A DNA stretch of 64,000 nt from the NCBI GenBank assembly GCA_016718135.1, contig JADKEF010000016.1, positions 65,341 to 129,340 of the forward strand, read 5' to 3'. Position numbers and translations under genes: made by a program. The notes beneath the pieces were generated by a model that searched no databases, had not been told where the DNA came from, and saw nothing but the letters and a program-made list of their open reading frames with translations. Each line of letters starts with the position of its first letter. Position 1 is the stretch's first letter. Shown one piece after another: positions 1 through 9,074 of this stretch. This DNA comes from Acidobacteriota bacterium. Its GTDB lineage: Bacteria > Acidobacteriota > Blastocatellia > Pyrinomonadales > Pyrinomonadaceae.

Positions 1-554
1 TCAATCGCGGTATTCGCGTCAGATACTAACGGCGTCACAGACGGCGTCGGAAGCATCAAGCCCGCCATCGGATCAGCTACCCGGATCATTGCGACAAACG
101 CCACCAACGTCGAATCCGGCGACCAGACGATCGTGTCCGGAAAGTGCACCGCCATCGAATCGGCCGTCATCTTCTTGAGCAGCTTGCCGTCGGCCGTGTA
201 CATATCAAGCCGGTATTCCGACGAAAGATCGCTGATACGGTGATAGACGGCAACGATGCGTTTCTTATCGGGCGAGACTATCGTTTTATCCAGAAGCTCG
301 GTCAGGCGGTTGGAGTCAAAATCGGCCTGGACCGCCGCATTTCGTTCCTCGGTAGATTGCGAAGGTTCGAGCGTCGGCGCCGGAACATCAGCTTCATAAC
401 GATAATTCAGCCGCACAGCCGGCATGTCCCGCATCGCGGTCTTCACTGGCTCTTTCTTATCAAAAAGCGGGCTCTGACAGGCCGTGCCGCCAAGGATGAC
501 AGCGGCCAGCAGAGCCGTAACGCAAGGTTTTACCACAGTATTAAAGATCTGCAT
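1..554 (-). CDS. Lipoprotein with PD40/TolB-like propeller, partial
   Basis: The gene reads on the minus strand and runs off the window edge, so only about 184 N-terminal residues are visible. It starts MQIFNTVVKP and has a hydrophobic segment ending LGGTAC, a good lipobox, so the mature protein is probably lipid-anchored at a Cys near residue 24. A low-complexity linker follows, then blocks such as SPDKKRIVAVYH and IVWSPDSTLVAFVA, which match the repeated strand pattern of PD40/TolB-type beta-propellers. The ATG lies inside the end of the upstream M61 peptidase gene (14-base overlap), so the two are probably translationally coupled. Function is unknown. The lipoprotein call is firm; the propeller call rests on two repeats. 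Confidence 0.7.
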   Translation of the reverse strand, partial: MQIFNTVVKPCVTALLAAVILGGTACQSPLFDKKEPVKTAMRDMPAVRLNYRYEADVPAPTLEPSQSTEERNAAVQADFDSNRLTELLDKTIVSPDKKRIVAVYHRISDLSSEYRLDMYTADGKLLKKMTADSMAVHFPDTIVWSPDSTLVAFVAMIRVADPMAGLMLPTPSVTPLVSDANTAI

Positions 555-2403
555 TAAAGTAACTACGATAAAGCTTTTGCTGCGCTTCGGTCGGCTCAGC
601 GACAGTTGCGAATGAGTATTCGCGGCGGTCATTACTGCCCAGTGTAAAAGTCATCTCGCTCAGCTTGTCAAAGCGAAAGATCGATAGCTTCACCTTATCA
701 TTTGGCTTTTTCTCGTTCAGATAGCTCGTCAAAAATGCCGTCGACGCGCGATAACCATCGATCGCAACGATCTGATCGCCGGTGTTCAGGCCCTGTTCGT
801 AGGCCGGTGTGTTTGCAGGAACTGTGCGAATATTCAGCCGTCCGTTCTCCTCGACCGTGTCGGCACCGATGTAGGCACGGTTTGCATTTGGTGTCGTCAC
901 CTTCATTTGAAGTCCAAAAGGATTGACGATCGAATCGTAATCGATATCCTCACGCCCGCGAACGTACTTAGCAAAAAAATCGTCGAGGCTCTTCCCTGCC
1001 ATCATCTCTGATACTTTCTGATAATCCTCGGGCGTGAAATTGCGGTTCTTCTTAAAGAACTCAGCCCACAGATATCGCATTACATCGTCGAGTGATTTTG
1101 TACCGCCCGATGCCGAACGTATCGACATATCGAGCATCATATTCACGATCTCGCCTTTGTCGTAATAAGAGATCTGATTATTGACGGCGTTCTCATCAGG
1201 CCTATAAAACTTGATCCACGCATCAAAGCTCGATTCTTCAAGGCTAGTCTCAAAACGTCCCGGCCTCGCCTGAAGCTGCTGTATCCCGCCCGCCCGCTGT
1301 GCCAAGAACTCACGCTGCGTGATCAGGCCCGCACGAAGCAACAAGATATTCGAATAATATTCGGTAGCGCCCTCGGCGACCCAGAGCAGCTTGGTATAAT
1401 TCTCGTTCTCGTAATCGAAAGGCCCGAGAGCGTCGGGGCGAATGCGTTTTACGTTCCAAAGATGAAAATGCTCGTGAGCTACCAGACCGAGAAATCCTTT
1501 GTAACGGGCATCTGGCTTAAAGCCAAATCGATTTGTCTGTAAGGCGGTCGAATTTAGATGCTCAAGGCCGCCGCCGCCGCGCAGATTCAGGATAAACGTG
1601 TAGTCGTTGTACGGCAGTTCGCCGCCAAAGATCTTGGCTCCTTCTTCGACGATCTTAGCGGTATCCGCCACGAGCTTCTTCGGATCGTAGTTTCCCTCGC
1701 CGGTGATCACGTATCGATGCGGCTTGCCGAGCACGTCAAATTTGAACTCCTTATAATCGCTCACCTCAAAGGGTGCGTCGTAGAGAACATCATAGTCATT
1801 AGCCTTGAACGTATTCTCCGCACCCGGAACAGCGGGCAATCCCGTGGCGACTTTCCAGTTGCCAAACGGGATCACGCGAACCGTCGGTGAAACCTTTAGC
1901 TGGTCCTTGACGAAAAACAGCAAGGCCGTGTTGTTCCAAAATGCATGTTCGTCATTCAACTCGTTGGTACGAACGGTCAGCTCGTTTGAATAGACTTTAT
2001 ATCGAGCAACAAACTCCTTTACGCCCTTCGAATCGACCTGCCACGTGTTCTTTGACGTTTTGCGCCACTTCAGGTCACCGCCATTTGCGTCCTTTGCTAC
2101 AAAAGCCTGTACATGGCGAGCGTATTCGCGCACCAGATAGCTGCCCGGTGTCCAGACCGGCATCTTTAGCTCGGTCTGGTCGGGCATTTGCGCCCAACTC
2201 ACACGCATTTCGACCTCAAGCAGATGCGTTGCTGGCTTTGGCATCGAGACGGTGTACGAGATCTCGGGCGGGACTGGCTTGGCCGCGACCGGCGTTGGTT
2301 TTGGTGTCTTGGCCGGCTTTTTCTGGGCCGGAGATTCCTTAGGCATAAAGAAAAGTAGGGTCAACAGTAGTAACGCGAGTTTTGGAATTGATCTGAATGG
2401 CAT
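541..2403 (-). CDS. M61 family metallopeptidase with PDZ domain
   Basis: A 620-residue protein with an N-terminal signal peptide (MPFRSIPKLALLLLTLLFF, then SPAQ). The M61 (glycyl aminopeptidase-like) signature is clear. VAHEHFHLWNVKRIRP carries the HExxH zinc site with the WNVKRIRP tail that defines the family, and GGGGLEHLNS lies upstream in the usual position. WVAEGATEYY supplies the downstream Glu region. A PDZ-like segment (YEQGLNTGDQIVAIDGYRA) sits near the C-terminus, as in bacterial M61 proteins. The length is typical. It probably acts on peptides or protein N-termini outside the cytoplasm. It overlaps the start of the downstream lipoprotein gene. The start is the ATG just before the signal peptide; a GGAG lies somewhat far upstream. 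Confidence 0.93.
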   Translation of the reverse strand: MPFRSIPKLALLLLTLLFFMPKESPAQKKPAKTPKPTPVAAKPVPPEISYTVSMPKPATHLLEVEMRVSWAQMPDQTELKMPVWTPGSYLVREYARHVQAFVAKDANGGDLKWRKTSKNTWQVDSKGVKEFVARYKVYSNELTVRTNELNDEHAFWNNTALLFFVKDQLKVSPTVRVIPFGNWKVATGLPAVPGAENTFKANDYDVLYDAPFEVSDYKEFKFDVLGKPHRYVITGEGNYDPKKLVADTAKIVEEGAKIFGGELPYNDYTFILNLRGGGGLEHLNSTALQTNRFGFKPDARYKGFLGLVAHEHFHLWNVKRIRPDALGPFDYENENYTKLLWVAEGATEYYSNILLLRAGLITQREFLAQRAGGIQQLQARPGRFETSLEESSFDAWIKFYRPDENAVNNQISYYDKGEIVNMMLDMSIRSASGGTKSLDDVMRYLWAEFFKKNRNFTPEDYQKVSEMMAGKSLDDFFAKYVRGREDIDYDSIVNPFGLQMKVTTPNANRAYIGADTVEENGRLNIRTVPANTPAYEQGLNTGDQIVAIDGYRASTAFLTSYLNEKKPNDKVKLSIFRFDKLSEMTFTLGSNDRREYSFATVAEPTEAQQKLYRSYFNADL

Positions 2404-2497
2404 TGCTTTTTCGATTTTCTCCGGTGAGATGCTATGGTTAAAATCTTACTATAAATCAGTGTTTTGAGCAGTTGCGGAAAGGTTCTTTGCGAGCGAA

Positions 2498-3763
2498 ATG
2501 GATCAGGATAAACCCATAGAAAAGAAAACGGACGAGCCAAAGGAAAAGTTCTTTACCACTCCTTTGATCATCATTTTCGTGACCATCTTTATCGATCTGA
2601 TCGGTTTCGGAATGGTCATCCCCATCCTGCCGTACTATGCGAATACCGCCCCTTTCAATGCGACCCCGCTGGAAATTGGCTTTCTGGTCGCGATCTATTC
2701 GCTGATGCAGTTCTTCTTCTCACCGCTGCTCGGACGGCTGTCGGATAGGTACGGAAGGCGGCCGATATTGTTTATCAGCTTGCTCGGCTCGGCGGTCGGT
2801 TACCTGGTAATTGGTTTTGCGAACACACTGTTTCTGGTCTTCCTGGGCCGCATCATTAGCGGGATCACGGGCGGAAACATCTCGACGGCACAGGCGTATA
2901 TTGCAGACGTTACCTCAAAGAAAGACCGTGCCAAGGGCATGGGTCTTTTTGGGGCGGCGTTCGGCCTCGGGTTTATTTTTGGTCCGGCTTTGGCAGGCGT
3001 TACCAGCAAGTATGGTGTCCACGTGCCGTTCTTTTTTGCGGCTGCACTTTCCTTTGCAAACGCCATTGCTCTTTACCTAATTCTCCCCGAATCGCTCAAG
3101 CCGAGTCAGCGGGCTGTATTGCCAGAACGTAAGAACCGCCTCCTCGAACTCTTTGAATCGCTCAAGGACAAGGAGTTTCGCGAGCTCAATATCATATATT
3201 TTCTGCTCGTCACGGCGTTTTCGATAATGACGTACGCATTCGTGCTGTATACGACATTCCGGTTTGGATACACGCCGGAACAGAACGGCTATCTCTTTGC
3301 ATTCGTTGGATTGATCGCGATCTTAGGACAGGGATTTTTGTTCAACAAGCTGGTGATGAGGTTTGGCGAGTCGCCGTTGATCGTGGCCGGTTGTCTGATG
3401 ATGGTGGCAAGTCTATTGGCTGTCCCGCTCGTCGGGCCGCAGGTCGGCGGCCTAGCCGGGTTGCTTATCGGAACCGCTGTTTTATCATTTGGAAACTCCC
3501 TGGCGTCCCCGGGTGTAACAAGTCTCGCATCAAAGTCTGCTAGTGAACACGATCAGGGCCGTGCGATGGGAATCATGCAATCGGGTGCGAGCCTTGCTCG
3601 CGTGGTCGGGCCTGTCGTTGGCGGTTTGCTGCTGAATAACCGGATGAACGCGATCGACGACTTTACTCTCTACCGCACATTCTGGACGGCATCAGGGATA
3701 ATGTTCGTTGCGTTTCTTGTAGCTGTATATTTTGCGAGGACCGCAAAGGACTATTCGGTCTAG
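2498..3763 (+). CDS. MFS transporter, TetA-like drug/H+ antiporter family
   Basis: A 421-residue, 12-helix major facilitator. After a charged cytoplasmic N-terminus, the first helix carries DLIGFGMVIPILP. The loop 2-3 motif A reads GRLSDRYGRRPIL, as in DHA1/TetA-like exporters. A second half begins near residue 225 after a charged central loop. Motif C-like glycines appear in GLGFIFGPALAG, which points to antiport export. It is transcribed away from the M61 gene, and its stop codon shares a CTAG with the stop of the convergent kinase fragment on the other strand. The substrate cannot be read from sequence; tetracycline resistance should not be assumed. Confidence 0.9.
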   Translation: MDQDKPIEKKTDEPKEKFFTTPLIIIFVTIFIDLIGFGMVIPILPYYANTAPFNATPLEIGFLVAIYSLMQFFFSPLLGRLSDRYGRRPILFISLLGSAVGYLVIGFANTLFLVFLGRIISGITGGNISTAQAYIADVTSKKDRAKGMGLFGAAFGLGFIFGPALAGVTSKYGVHVPFFFAAALSFANAIALYLILPESLKPSQRAVLPERKNRLLELFESLKDKEFRELNIIYFLLVTAFSIMTYAFVLYTTFRFGYTPEQNGYLFAFVGLIAILGQGFLFNKLVMRFGESPLIVAGCLMMVASLLAVPLVGPQVGGLAGLLIGTAVLSFGNSLASPGVTSLASKSASEHDQGRAMGIMQSGASLARVVGPVVGGLLLNNRMNAIDDFTLYRTFWTASGIMFVAFLVAVYFARTAKDYSV

Positions 3764-4143
3764 CTTACAGCAAGACGACGGGTCGCCGTTCTTGCGGTCG
3801 GAAAGACCAGTCTAAATGTAGTACCTTCACCCTCAGCACTTCGAACCTCGATCGTCCCGGCATGTTCCTGAACAATGCCGTACGTGACTGCGAGCCCGAG
3901 GCCGGTACCATTGCCGACACCTTTAGTTGTAAAGAAAGGATCGAATACCTTTCCTAAATTCTCAGCCGGAATTCCTCCGCCCGTATCCGCAACTTCGATG
4001 ACCACACCGTCGTCCTCATGGGCAAAGGTCCTGAGCGTGATCGTCCCGCCGCTGAACATTGCATCGCGTGCGTTGAGGATCAGATTTGTGAATACCTGCT
4101 GCAATTTGCCGCCGCTGCCATGGATCGCCGGCGTCGTCCGCAT
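3760..4143 (-). CDS. Histidine kinase ATPase domain, 3-prime part of a frameshifted gene
   Basis: This frame encodes the C-terminal HATPase_c domain of the kinase whose main part is at 4016-6742. It shows an N-box (QQVFTNLILNARDAM), a G1 box (VADTGGGIP), an F box (FDPFFTTK) and a G2 box (GNGTGLGLAVTYGI). Alone it lacks the phospho-accepting His. The frames join cleanly if one base is removed around 4125-4140, where GACGACGCCGGCG would become GACGACCCGGCG and restore a DDPAIHG reading. It could be a real inactivating mutation or a sequencing error. The apparent ATG at 4143 is internal to the gene and probably not a true start. Confidence 0.75.
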   Translation of the reverse strand: MRTTPAIHGSGGKLQQVFTNLILNARDAMFSGGTITLRTFAHEDDGVVIEVADTGGGIPAENLGKVFDPFFTTKGVGNGTGLGLAVTYGIVQEHAGTIEVRSAEGEGTTFRLVFPTARTATRRLAVS

Positions 4144-6742
4144 ATTCTTTTACGATCTCGACGGTCGATTTACGAAGCTGGGGTTCGAGCAACTGGAGGG
4201 TATCGTTCAGAAGCTTATTGATCTCGATAGCGCCAAACTCCTCCGCGTTCCCGGTTCGTGAGAAGTTGAGCAAATTTCCGACGATGTTCGTCGCACGATC
4301 TGTCTGCCGCTGCATTTTTTGTAGCAGGGCATGTTTCGGATCGGTCTCAGGGATCATTCCGAGCAGCATCTGCGTGTAGCTCGATACGCCGGTGAGCGGT
4401 GTGTTTACCTCGTGGGCGACACCTGCCGCTAACAAACCGATGCTCGAAAGCTTTTCGCTCTGCTGCAGCGTTTCTTCAAGCTTGACGCGGGATGAGACAT
4501 TCTCGAAAACAATGATCGCACCAGTCTGCTGATTAGAAACACTGCGAAGCGGTGCAACAGCAACATTCAAGATCAGCGAACGTCCGCCTCGGTCGTATGT
4601 ATGCAATTTGTATGCGTTGCGGATCTCGGTCAGATGCCAACGCGATTTGCCGAGAATATTCTCAAGATTTAAGGCAAAGCTCTCGTCAAAAATATCCTCG
4701 ACCTGGCGTCCGACAGCCTCTTCGCGATCGAGGCCCATCATCTCTTCAAACGGCGAATTGCAGCGGATAATGCGGCCAGATTCGTCGACCGCGAGCAGGC
4801 CGACATTGACGGATTCTACTATCGACTCGTTGAATTCCTTGAGCAAAGCGAGCTCCTCAGTATGCTCTTTCTGCTGGCCGTATAGTCGGCTGTTTTCGAT
4901 AGCTACGGCGATGTAGCCGGAGACCGTTTTGAGAATGTCGAGGTCTTCGCTTGAGAGCAGCGAACCATCACTAGCCCGGCCGAGCCCGATCACAGCAACC
5001 ATTTTGCCCGCGGCAACGCATGGGACGAAGTAATGCAATTCCTGTCGGATAACAGATTTCGCATGGCCGTTGCCGTTGCCATTCGAAGGAGCGTTTGTGA
5101 TCTCGATATCGGTCGAGTCGAGTTCGTCCGCTCGAACGATACCTTTCGCCGCTGACCGCTGGCGTATCATCGTGCGAAAATCGGCCGGTATCTTGTATTC
5201 CTCGTCGAGGCCGACCGACTTTGCGAGACGATAATGCCCGACCGCTTGTTCGTCCTCGATAAATACAGCTACCTTCTGGACATCGAGCACCTGCTTCAAC
5301 CTTTCGCTCAGGCCGTCGAGTAGCGGATCGAGTGCCGTCGTCGCCGACAACGTTTTGCCAAAATCCAGCAAACCCTGACGTAGATCGTAGCGTTCGCCGT
5401 AGAAGAACCGGTCGGCACGCTCTTGTAAGAACTTCTTGAGCGGCTCGCTCAGCAGTACGATCGCACCCATCGCAACGATCGCGATCAATGCCCGTAGCGT
5501 GATCTCGGTTGTCGAGAGATTATTGCCGACTGCTAAGAAAACAAGCCCGAGTGCCACCGCGCCGATCATCATCGCAATGGCCAATGTCGTCATCGCATAC
5601 ACCAACGCACGCCGCACGACGACATCGACATCCATCAGACGATAGCGAACGACCGAGTGACCGAAGCTGAGCGGGATCAAAGCGAGCGGAAGCGTTGTGA
5701 TCGCAGTCGCAAAATTGTCGTCCGGTATCTGGATCGCCAGCTTCTCAACAAGCTGCATCAACACGACCGGAACGATCGCTGCGATCGTCCCCCACATCGT
5801 CCATTTCAATCGTTGCCGAACAACGGGCTGACCGCTCTTGAAGAAGCGATAGACGAGAACTCCGGCACCAGTCGAAACACCCGCAACAAAATGATAGAAA
5901 TTTGCCTGATAAAGAAAGCCGAACAGATTAAATCTGTCCATCAACCCGGCGAGAGACGCCGACAAACCTGCCTCCGGCCAAAGCTGCGGCACCACCGATA
6001 TAAAGACCAGCACGACGGAAAAGATCGCCGCCGGAACGTAAAGAACGTAAGTCTTCCACCTCTCTGCCGAGAAAACATCGCTCCGCACGGGGTAACGAAT
6101 GCAAAAGTGTAGAAACAGCGGTACAAACAGTGCGAGGGCTATGTTATCGAGTAGGTCAACGGCAAGATCAAAGTCCTTGAGCAGTCCGACCGATCTATAA
6201 GTGTGGAAAATAAATGCCGCAAGGCAAACCGTTGCAAAATGTAAGACAAACGGCGAACTGCCACCCTGCTTGAACAGCACAAAAATGCCGACACCGAGCC
6301 ATATGAGGCCAACGATCGACAAAAAGATTATCGACGGAGTCCAACGCGGGATCGAGTCGATCTTCTTTAGATCTGCGAAGTAAAAATTGTCTGCAAATGC
6401 GTAGCTCGGACGCTGGAATGAATAGGTCAGGCTGCCGCCGACACCGGCGGATTCGAGATACATCTGCACGTCTGCGACGGATGTGACCTCGTCGATCTTG
6501 TCCTCTTCCAATCCGATTCCGATCAGCTTGTCACCGACCGAAACGCCGGCTCGCGAACCCGCAAATCCTTGCTGAACCTTGTCTGCATAAATGCCGTCCG
6601 CACGCTGCGACCACAGCACACCGTCGGTCGGCGGTAGATTCTGAAAAGCACGCTGAGACAGGTTTAGCGCCGCTGCTGTCACGAACAGCACCGACGCCAA
6701 GAGCCATATCAGGCTCCAACTTGTCAGCATCTTTTCTTTCAT
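4016..6742 (-). CDS. Membrane PDZ-GAF-PAS sensor histidine kinase, frameshifted before the ATPase domain
   Basis: About 908 residues. In order: an N-terminal helix, a periplasmic PDZ-like domain (AGVSVGDKLIGIG) to about residue 110, a block of about seven membrane helices to about residue 420, a GAF-like domain, a PAS domain (LLAVDESGRIIRCN), and a HisKA dimerisation domain with the H box LLAAGVAHEVNTPLTG. The reading frame then slips, and the last roughly 37 residues are out-of-frame sequence. The missing ATPase domain is encoded in another frame at 3760-4143. The sensed signal is unknown; a PDZ-gated sensor could detect envelope peptides. No response regulator is adjacent. The start is taken as the ATG at 6742, one codon after a TTG. 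Confidence 0.85.
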   Translation of the reverse strand: MKEKMLTSWSLIWLLASVLFVTAAALNLSQRAFQNLPPTDGVLWSQRADGIYADKVQQGFAGSRAGVSVGDKLIGIGLEEDKIDEVTSVADVQMYLESAGVGGSLTYSFQRPSYAFADNFYFADLKKIDSIPRWTPSIIFLSIVGLIWLGVGIFVLFKQGGSSPFVLHFATVCLAAFIFHTYRSVGLLKDFDLAVDLLDNIALALFVPLFLHFCIRYPVRSDVFSAERWKTYVLYVPAAIFSVVLVFISVVPQLWPEAGLSASLAGLMDRFNLFGFLYQANFYHFVAGVSTGAGVLVYRFFKSGQPVVRQRLKWTMWGTIAAIVPVVLMQLVEKLAIQIPDDNFATAITTLPLALIPLSFGHSVVRYRLMDVDVVVRRALVYAMTTLAIAMMIGAVALGLVFLAVGNNLSTTEITLRALIAIVAMGAIVLLSEPLKKFLQERADRFFYGERYDLRQGLLDFGKTLSATTALDPLLDGLSERLKQVLDVQKVAVFIEDEQAVGHYRLAKSVGLDEEYKIPADFRTMIRQRSAAKGIVRADELDSTDIEITNAPSNGNGNGHAKSVIRQELHYFVPCVAAGKMVAVIGLGRASDGSLLSSEDLDILKTVSGYIAVAIENSRLYGQQKEHTEELALLKEFNESIVESVNVGLLAVDESGRIIRCNSPFEEMMGLDREEAVGRQVEDIFDESFALNLENILGKSRWHLTEIRNAYKLHTYDRGGRSLILNVAVAPLRSVSNQQTGAIIVFENVSSRVKLEETLQQSEKLSSIGLLAAGVAHEVNTPLTGVSSYTQMLLGMIPETDPKHALLQKMQRQTDRATNIVGNLLNFSRTGNAEEFGAIEINKLLNDTLQLLEPQLRKSTVEIVKEYADDAGDPWQRRQIAAGIHKSDPQRTRCNVQRRDDHAQDLCP

Positions 6743-7001
6743 CAATTTAAGGCATACTTCGCCGTAAGTGTTTTAATGCAAACGGTGTTCCAGATTGAGC
6801 ATTACGTAGGCAGCATTTACAGACTCAAATTCTAAGCCTGAAATCGTATGCGGTGCCCACTATAGCTTGCCGAAACCAGTTTGTTCATACAGCATTTTGC
6901 CGAGTATCCGAGAATTTGGACAAAACAAAGCCGCGAAAAAACGAGCAACACCGAGAAATTTAACAGCTTCTCTCGTAAACCTCGCTTCTCCGCGGCGATC
7001 T

Positions 7002-8747
7002 CTAGAATCGGACCTGTATTCCGCCACGCAGCATCCGTCTCTGCGAATTCAATCTCAAACTGCCTTCCTCTCCAAACAATCCGGATTGAAGGTCAAAGAT
7101 ATTTCTCGCATCAACGACAGCCGTGGCACGTATAGGCAAGCCCAACGTCGGGATATGCTGCGTCACATACACGCTTAAGCCCGGATCATAAATTGCGAGC
7201 CGCCCTTTGAAAGGATCGATGGCGAAAACTGTTGCCTGCGATGATAGGCGATAGATAGTTCGAACGCTCGTTCCCGTCTTTAGATCGGCGGCGACCTGCG
7301 CAAAGAAGGATTGGAAAAAGTCGTTCTCAAAGACACCGTCAGGATCCGTTATCGCCTGCGAGGAAAGCCGCTGCCCATTGCCATAGGAGTAACCTGCCGA
7401 GGTCGTAAATAACCCGTTTAGCCGACGTGTGTAAACGACGCGAATACCGGCGGCACGCCCCTGTTGGTTGGCAACAATGTCGCCGAATCCGTCATCGCCG
7501 AGCGTATCGAAGCCGAACGCATTTATGCCAACGCCCCGGGTCGATGTCGTGTCCAGGAATAGATTTGCCTCGACGCTCGAACGGTTGTCGATGATCCGCT
7601 CAAAGCCAAATTCGACTCGGCGGCTCTTATTCATTTGCGGTTTACCACCGACCACAAAGAGGTCATCGATCGCAACCGGCTCGGTAAAAGCAACACTCTG
7701 TCCTTCGAGATCGATAGCGTTTGCCCAGGACTTTTCCTGAGTCTGAGCCGCAAATGCCGATCGAAATCGCGTCTTGGAATTTAGATCAAACTGGAAACCG
7801 AGTCGCGGACTGATCGATGAGTCTTCGCCGGCTCCGACAAATCGCGAATAATCAACGCCGTAAACGACGATGATGCCTTCGCGGATCTTCCATTCGTCGA
7901 GAGCCTGGAAAGAGATCTGCCCTAGGGCTTTTTCGGTGTTGCCGACAGCAACTTGACCAAGCTTACCCGCTGACGCAGCAAGCCTTAGCTGATGATCGTC
8001 GTTCGGACGAAATGCCGTAGAAAGCTCTAATCTCTGCGGAGCGAAGCGGCCCGTGCCTACCTGTCCGGCAATCACAAATTCAAGGTCATCGCTACTAGGG
8101 ATAAGGGTCGCAAAATTCACCCCGGCAAAATTGCCGCGATCGGAACCGGCGAAATATGTCTCAACTACACTTTGGGCGGGACGCCTCGTCGCTTTCTCGA
8201 CCGGCTCATCTGTCGTTTCTACAGCCGCTACGGTCGAATCTTTGCCCTCACGATTCTGATAGATCGCCCGTTGCATCTGCGCGGCACGAATGCGCCATTT
8301 GGAACTGTTGCGGTCGACGCGCTTTTCGGGCAGCGTGTTTCCGTCACCGGCACGCTCCAATTTAAAGCCGTACGTAAGTTGAGAAGCCCGGCCGACCTCG
8401 ACGCCAAAAAGCGTAACAGGATTGAACCCTTGAGCTACCGCGAGCACCGAATATGTACCCGGGATGATGCGGGCGAGAAAGCTGCCGTCGCGATTAGATG
8501 TGACCTGTTTGAGAAGTTTCGACGTACCGTTACGAAAGATCGCGACCGATGCCTCAGCTATCGGGCTGCCGCCCTCGTCACGGACGATACCTTTAATGAT
8601 GCCGACATTGCTGCTCTTTTCGATAGTTATTGTCGCCGGAGCAGCTGCCGCTGAACCAAATGAAAGCGCTGTGAAGGAGGTCAGAATAAATCCGACGGTT
8701 CCGAGTAAGCGTGTCACTTTGTTCGTAAATCCCATCTTAAACGGCAT
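7002..8747 (-). CDS. Outer-membrane beta-barrel protein with carboxypeptidase-regulatory-like domain
   Basis: A secreted protein of about 581 residues. A signal peptide (VTRLLGTVGFILTSFTALSF) is followed by a carboxypeptidase-regulatory-like fold (IIKGIVRDEGGSPIAEASVA ... GTYSVLAVAQGF), the usual N-terminal module of Acidobacteriota TonB-dependent receptors. The rest is rich in alternating strands with aromatic girdles and ends GGIQVRF, a C-terminal Phe typical of BAM-inserted barrels. No recognisable plug domain is visible and the barrel is short, so it may be a reduced receptor-like protein or porin. The ATG at 8747 is preferred because the promoter at 8764-8792 excludes the further upstream TTG; the ATG at 8735 is also possible. 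Confidence 0.75.
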   Translation of the reverse strand: MPFKMGFTNKVTRLLGTVGFILTSFTALSFGSAAAAPATITIEKSSNVGIIKGIVRDEGGSPIAEASVAIFRNGTSKLLKQVTSNRDGSFLARIIPGTYSVLAVAQGFNPVTLFGVEVGRASQLTYGFKLERAGDGNTLPEKRVDRNSSKWRIRAAQMQRAIYQNREGKDSTVAAVETTDEPVEKATRRPAQSVVETYFAGSDRGNFAGVNFATLIPSSDDLEFVIAGQVGTGRFAPQRLELSTAFRPNDDHQLRLAASAGKLGQVAVGNTEKALGQISFQALDEWKIREGIIVVYGVDYSRFVGAGEDSSISPRLGFQFDLNSKTRFRSAFAAQTQEKSWANAIDLEGQSVAFTEPVAIDDLFVVGGKPQMNKSRRVEFGFERIIDNRSSVEANLFLDTTSTRGVGINAFGFDTLGDDGFGDIVANQQGRAAGIRVVYTRRLNGLFTTSAGYSYGNGQRLSSQAITDPDGVFENDFFQSFFAQVAADLKTGTSVRTIYRLSSQATVFAIDPFKGRLAIYDPGLSVYVTQHIPTLGLPIRATAVVDARNIFDLQSGLFGEEGSLRLNSQRRMLRGGIQVRF

Positions 8748-8763
8748 TACCAGCAATTCGGGT

Positions 8764-8792
8764 ATTTTGTTCGTAAAAACAAGTCGTGTCAA
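8764..8792 (-). promoter_or_regulatory. Probable sigma-70 promoter of the barrel-protein gene
   Basis: On the minus strand a perfect -35 TTGACA (8792-8787) is followed after exactly 17 bases by CAAAAT (8769-8764), four of six matches to TATAAT. Transcription would start near 8757, ten to twenty bases before the two candidate ATGs. This argues against the TTG of the -35 box being the start codon. Confidence 0.55.
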
Positions 8793-8886
8793 GGCCGTAA
8801 AGGTACGTATTGCTGGAAGTAGGATGCAAGTTACTTGACAAAGTTTGCTTGTCGGCTAGAATGAAAGTCTGCCGAAAGGTAGAAAC

Positions 8887-8977
8887 GGAGACGTGGCTGA
8901 GCGGCTGAAAGCGGCGGTTTGCTAAATCGTTGTAGTCCAAAAGACTACCACAGGTTCGAATCCTGTCGTCTCCGCCA
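8887..8977 (+). tRNA. tRNA-Ser(GCU)
   Basis: A class II tRNA with a seven-base acceptor stem GGAGACG/CGTCTCC, discriminator G and an encoded CCA. The anticodon loop has GCT (TTGCTAA), so it reads AGC/AGU serine codons. A long variable arm (GTAGTCC ... GACTAC) and the T-loop GGTTCGAATCC are present. It lies upstream of gltX in the same orientation and is followed by a terminator hairpin. Confidence 0.97.
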
Positions 8978-8989
8978 TCATTTTAGACG

Positions 8990-9022
8990 AGCTACCAGAT
9001 CTTTGATCCTGGTAGCTTTTCT
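8990..9022 (+). terminator. Rho-independent terminator after tRNA-Ser
   Basis: A perfect nine-base stem AGCTACCAG / CTGGTAGCT (8990-8998 and 9009-9017) is followed by TTTTCTTGTTTT. It ends the tRNA transcript before gltX. Confidence 0.8.
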
Positions 9023-9074
9023 TGTTTTGCCTCACTTTTGCGTTCTCGCGGCTTTCGGGCGAAACTAATCTCTT

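Noticed and set aside
2498..3763. Tetracycline resistance assignment for the MFS transporter
   Set aside because: Motifs fit the wider DHA1 family; nothing in the sequence fixes the substrate.
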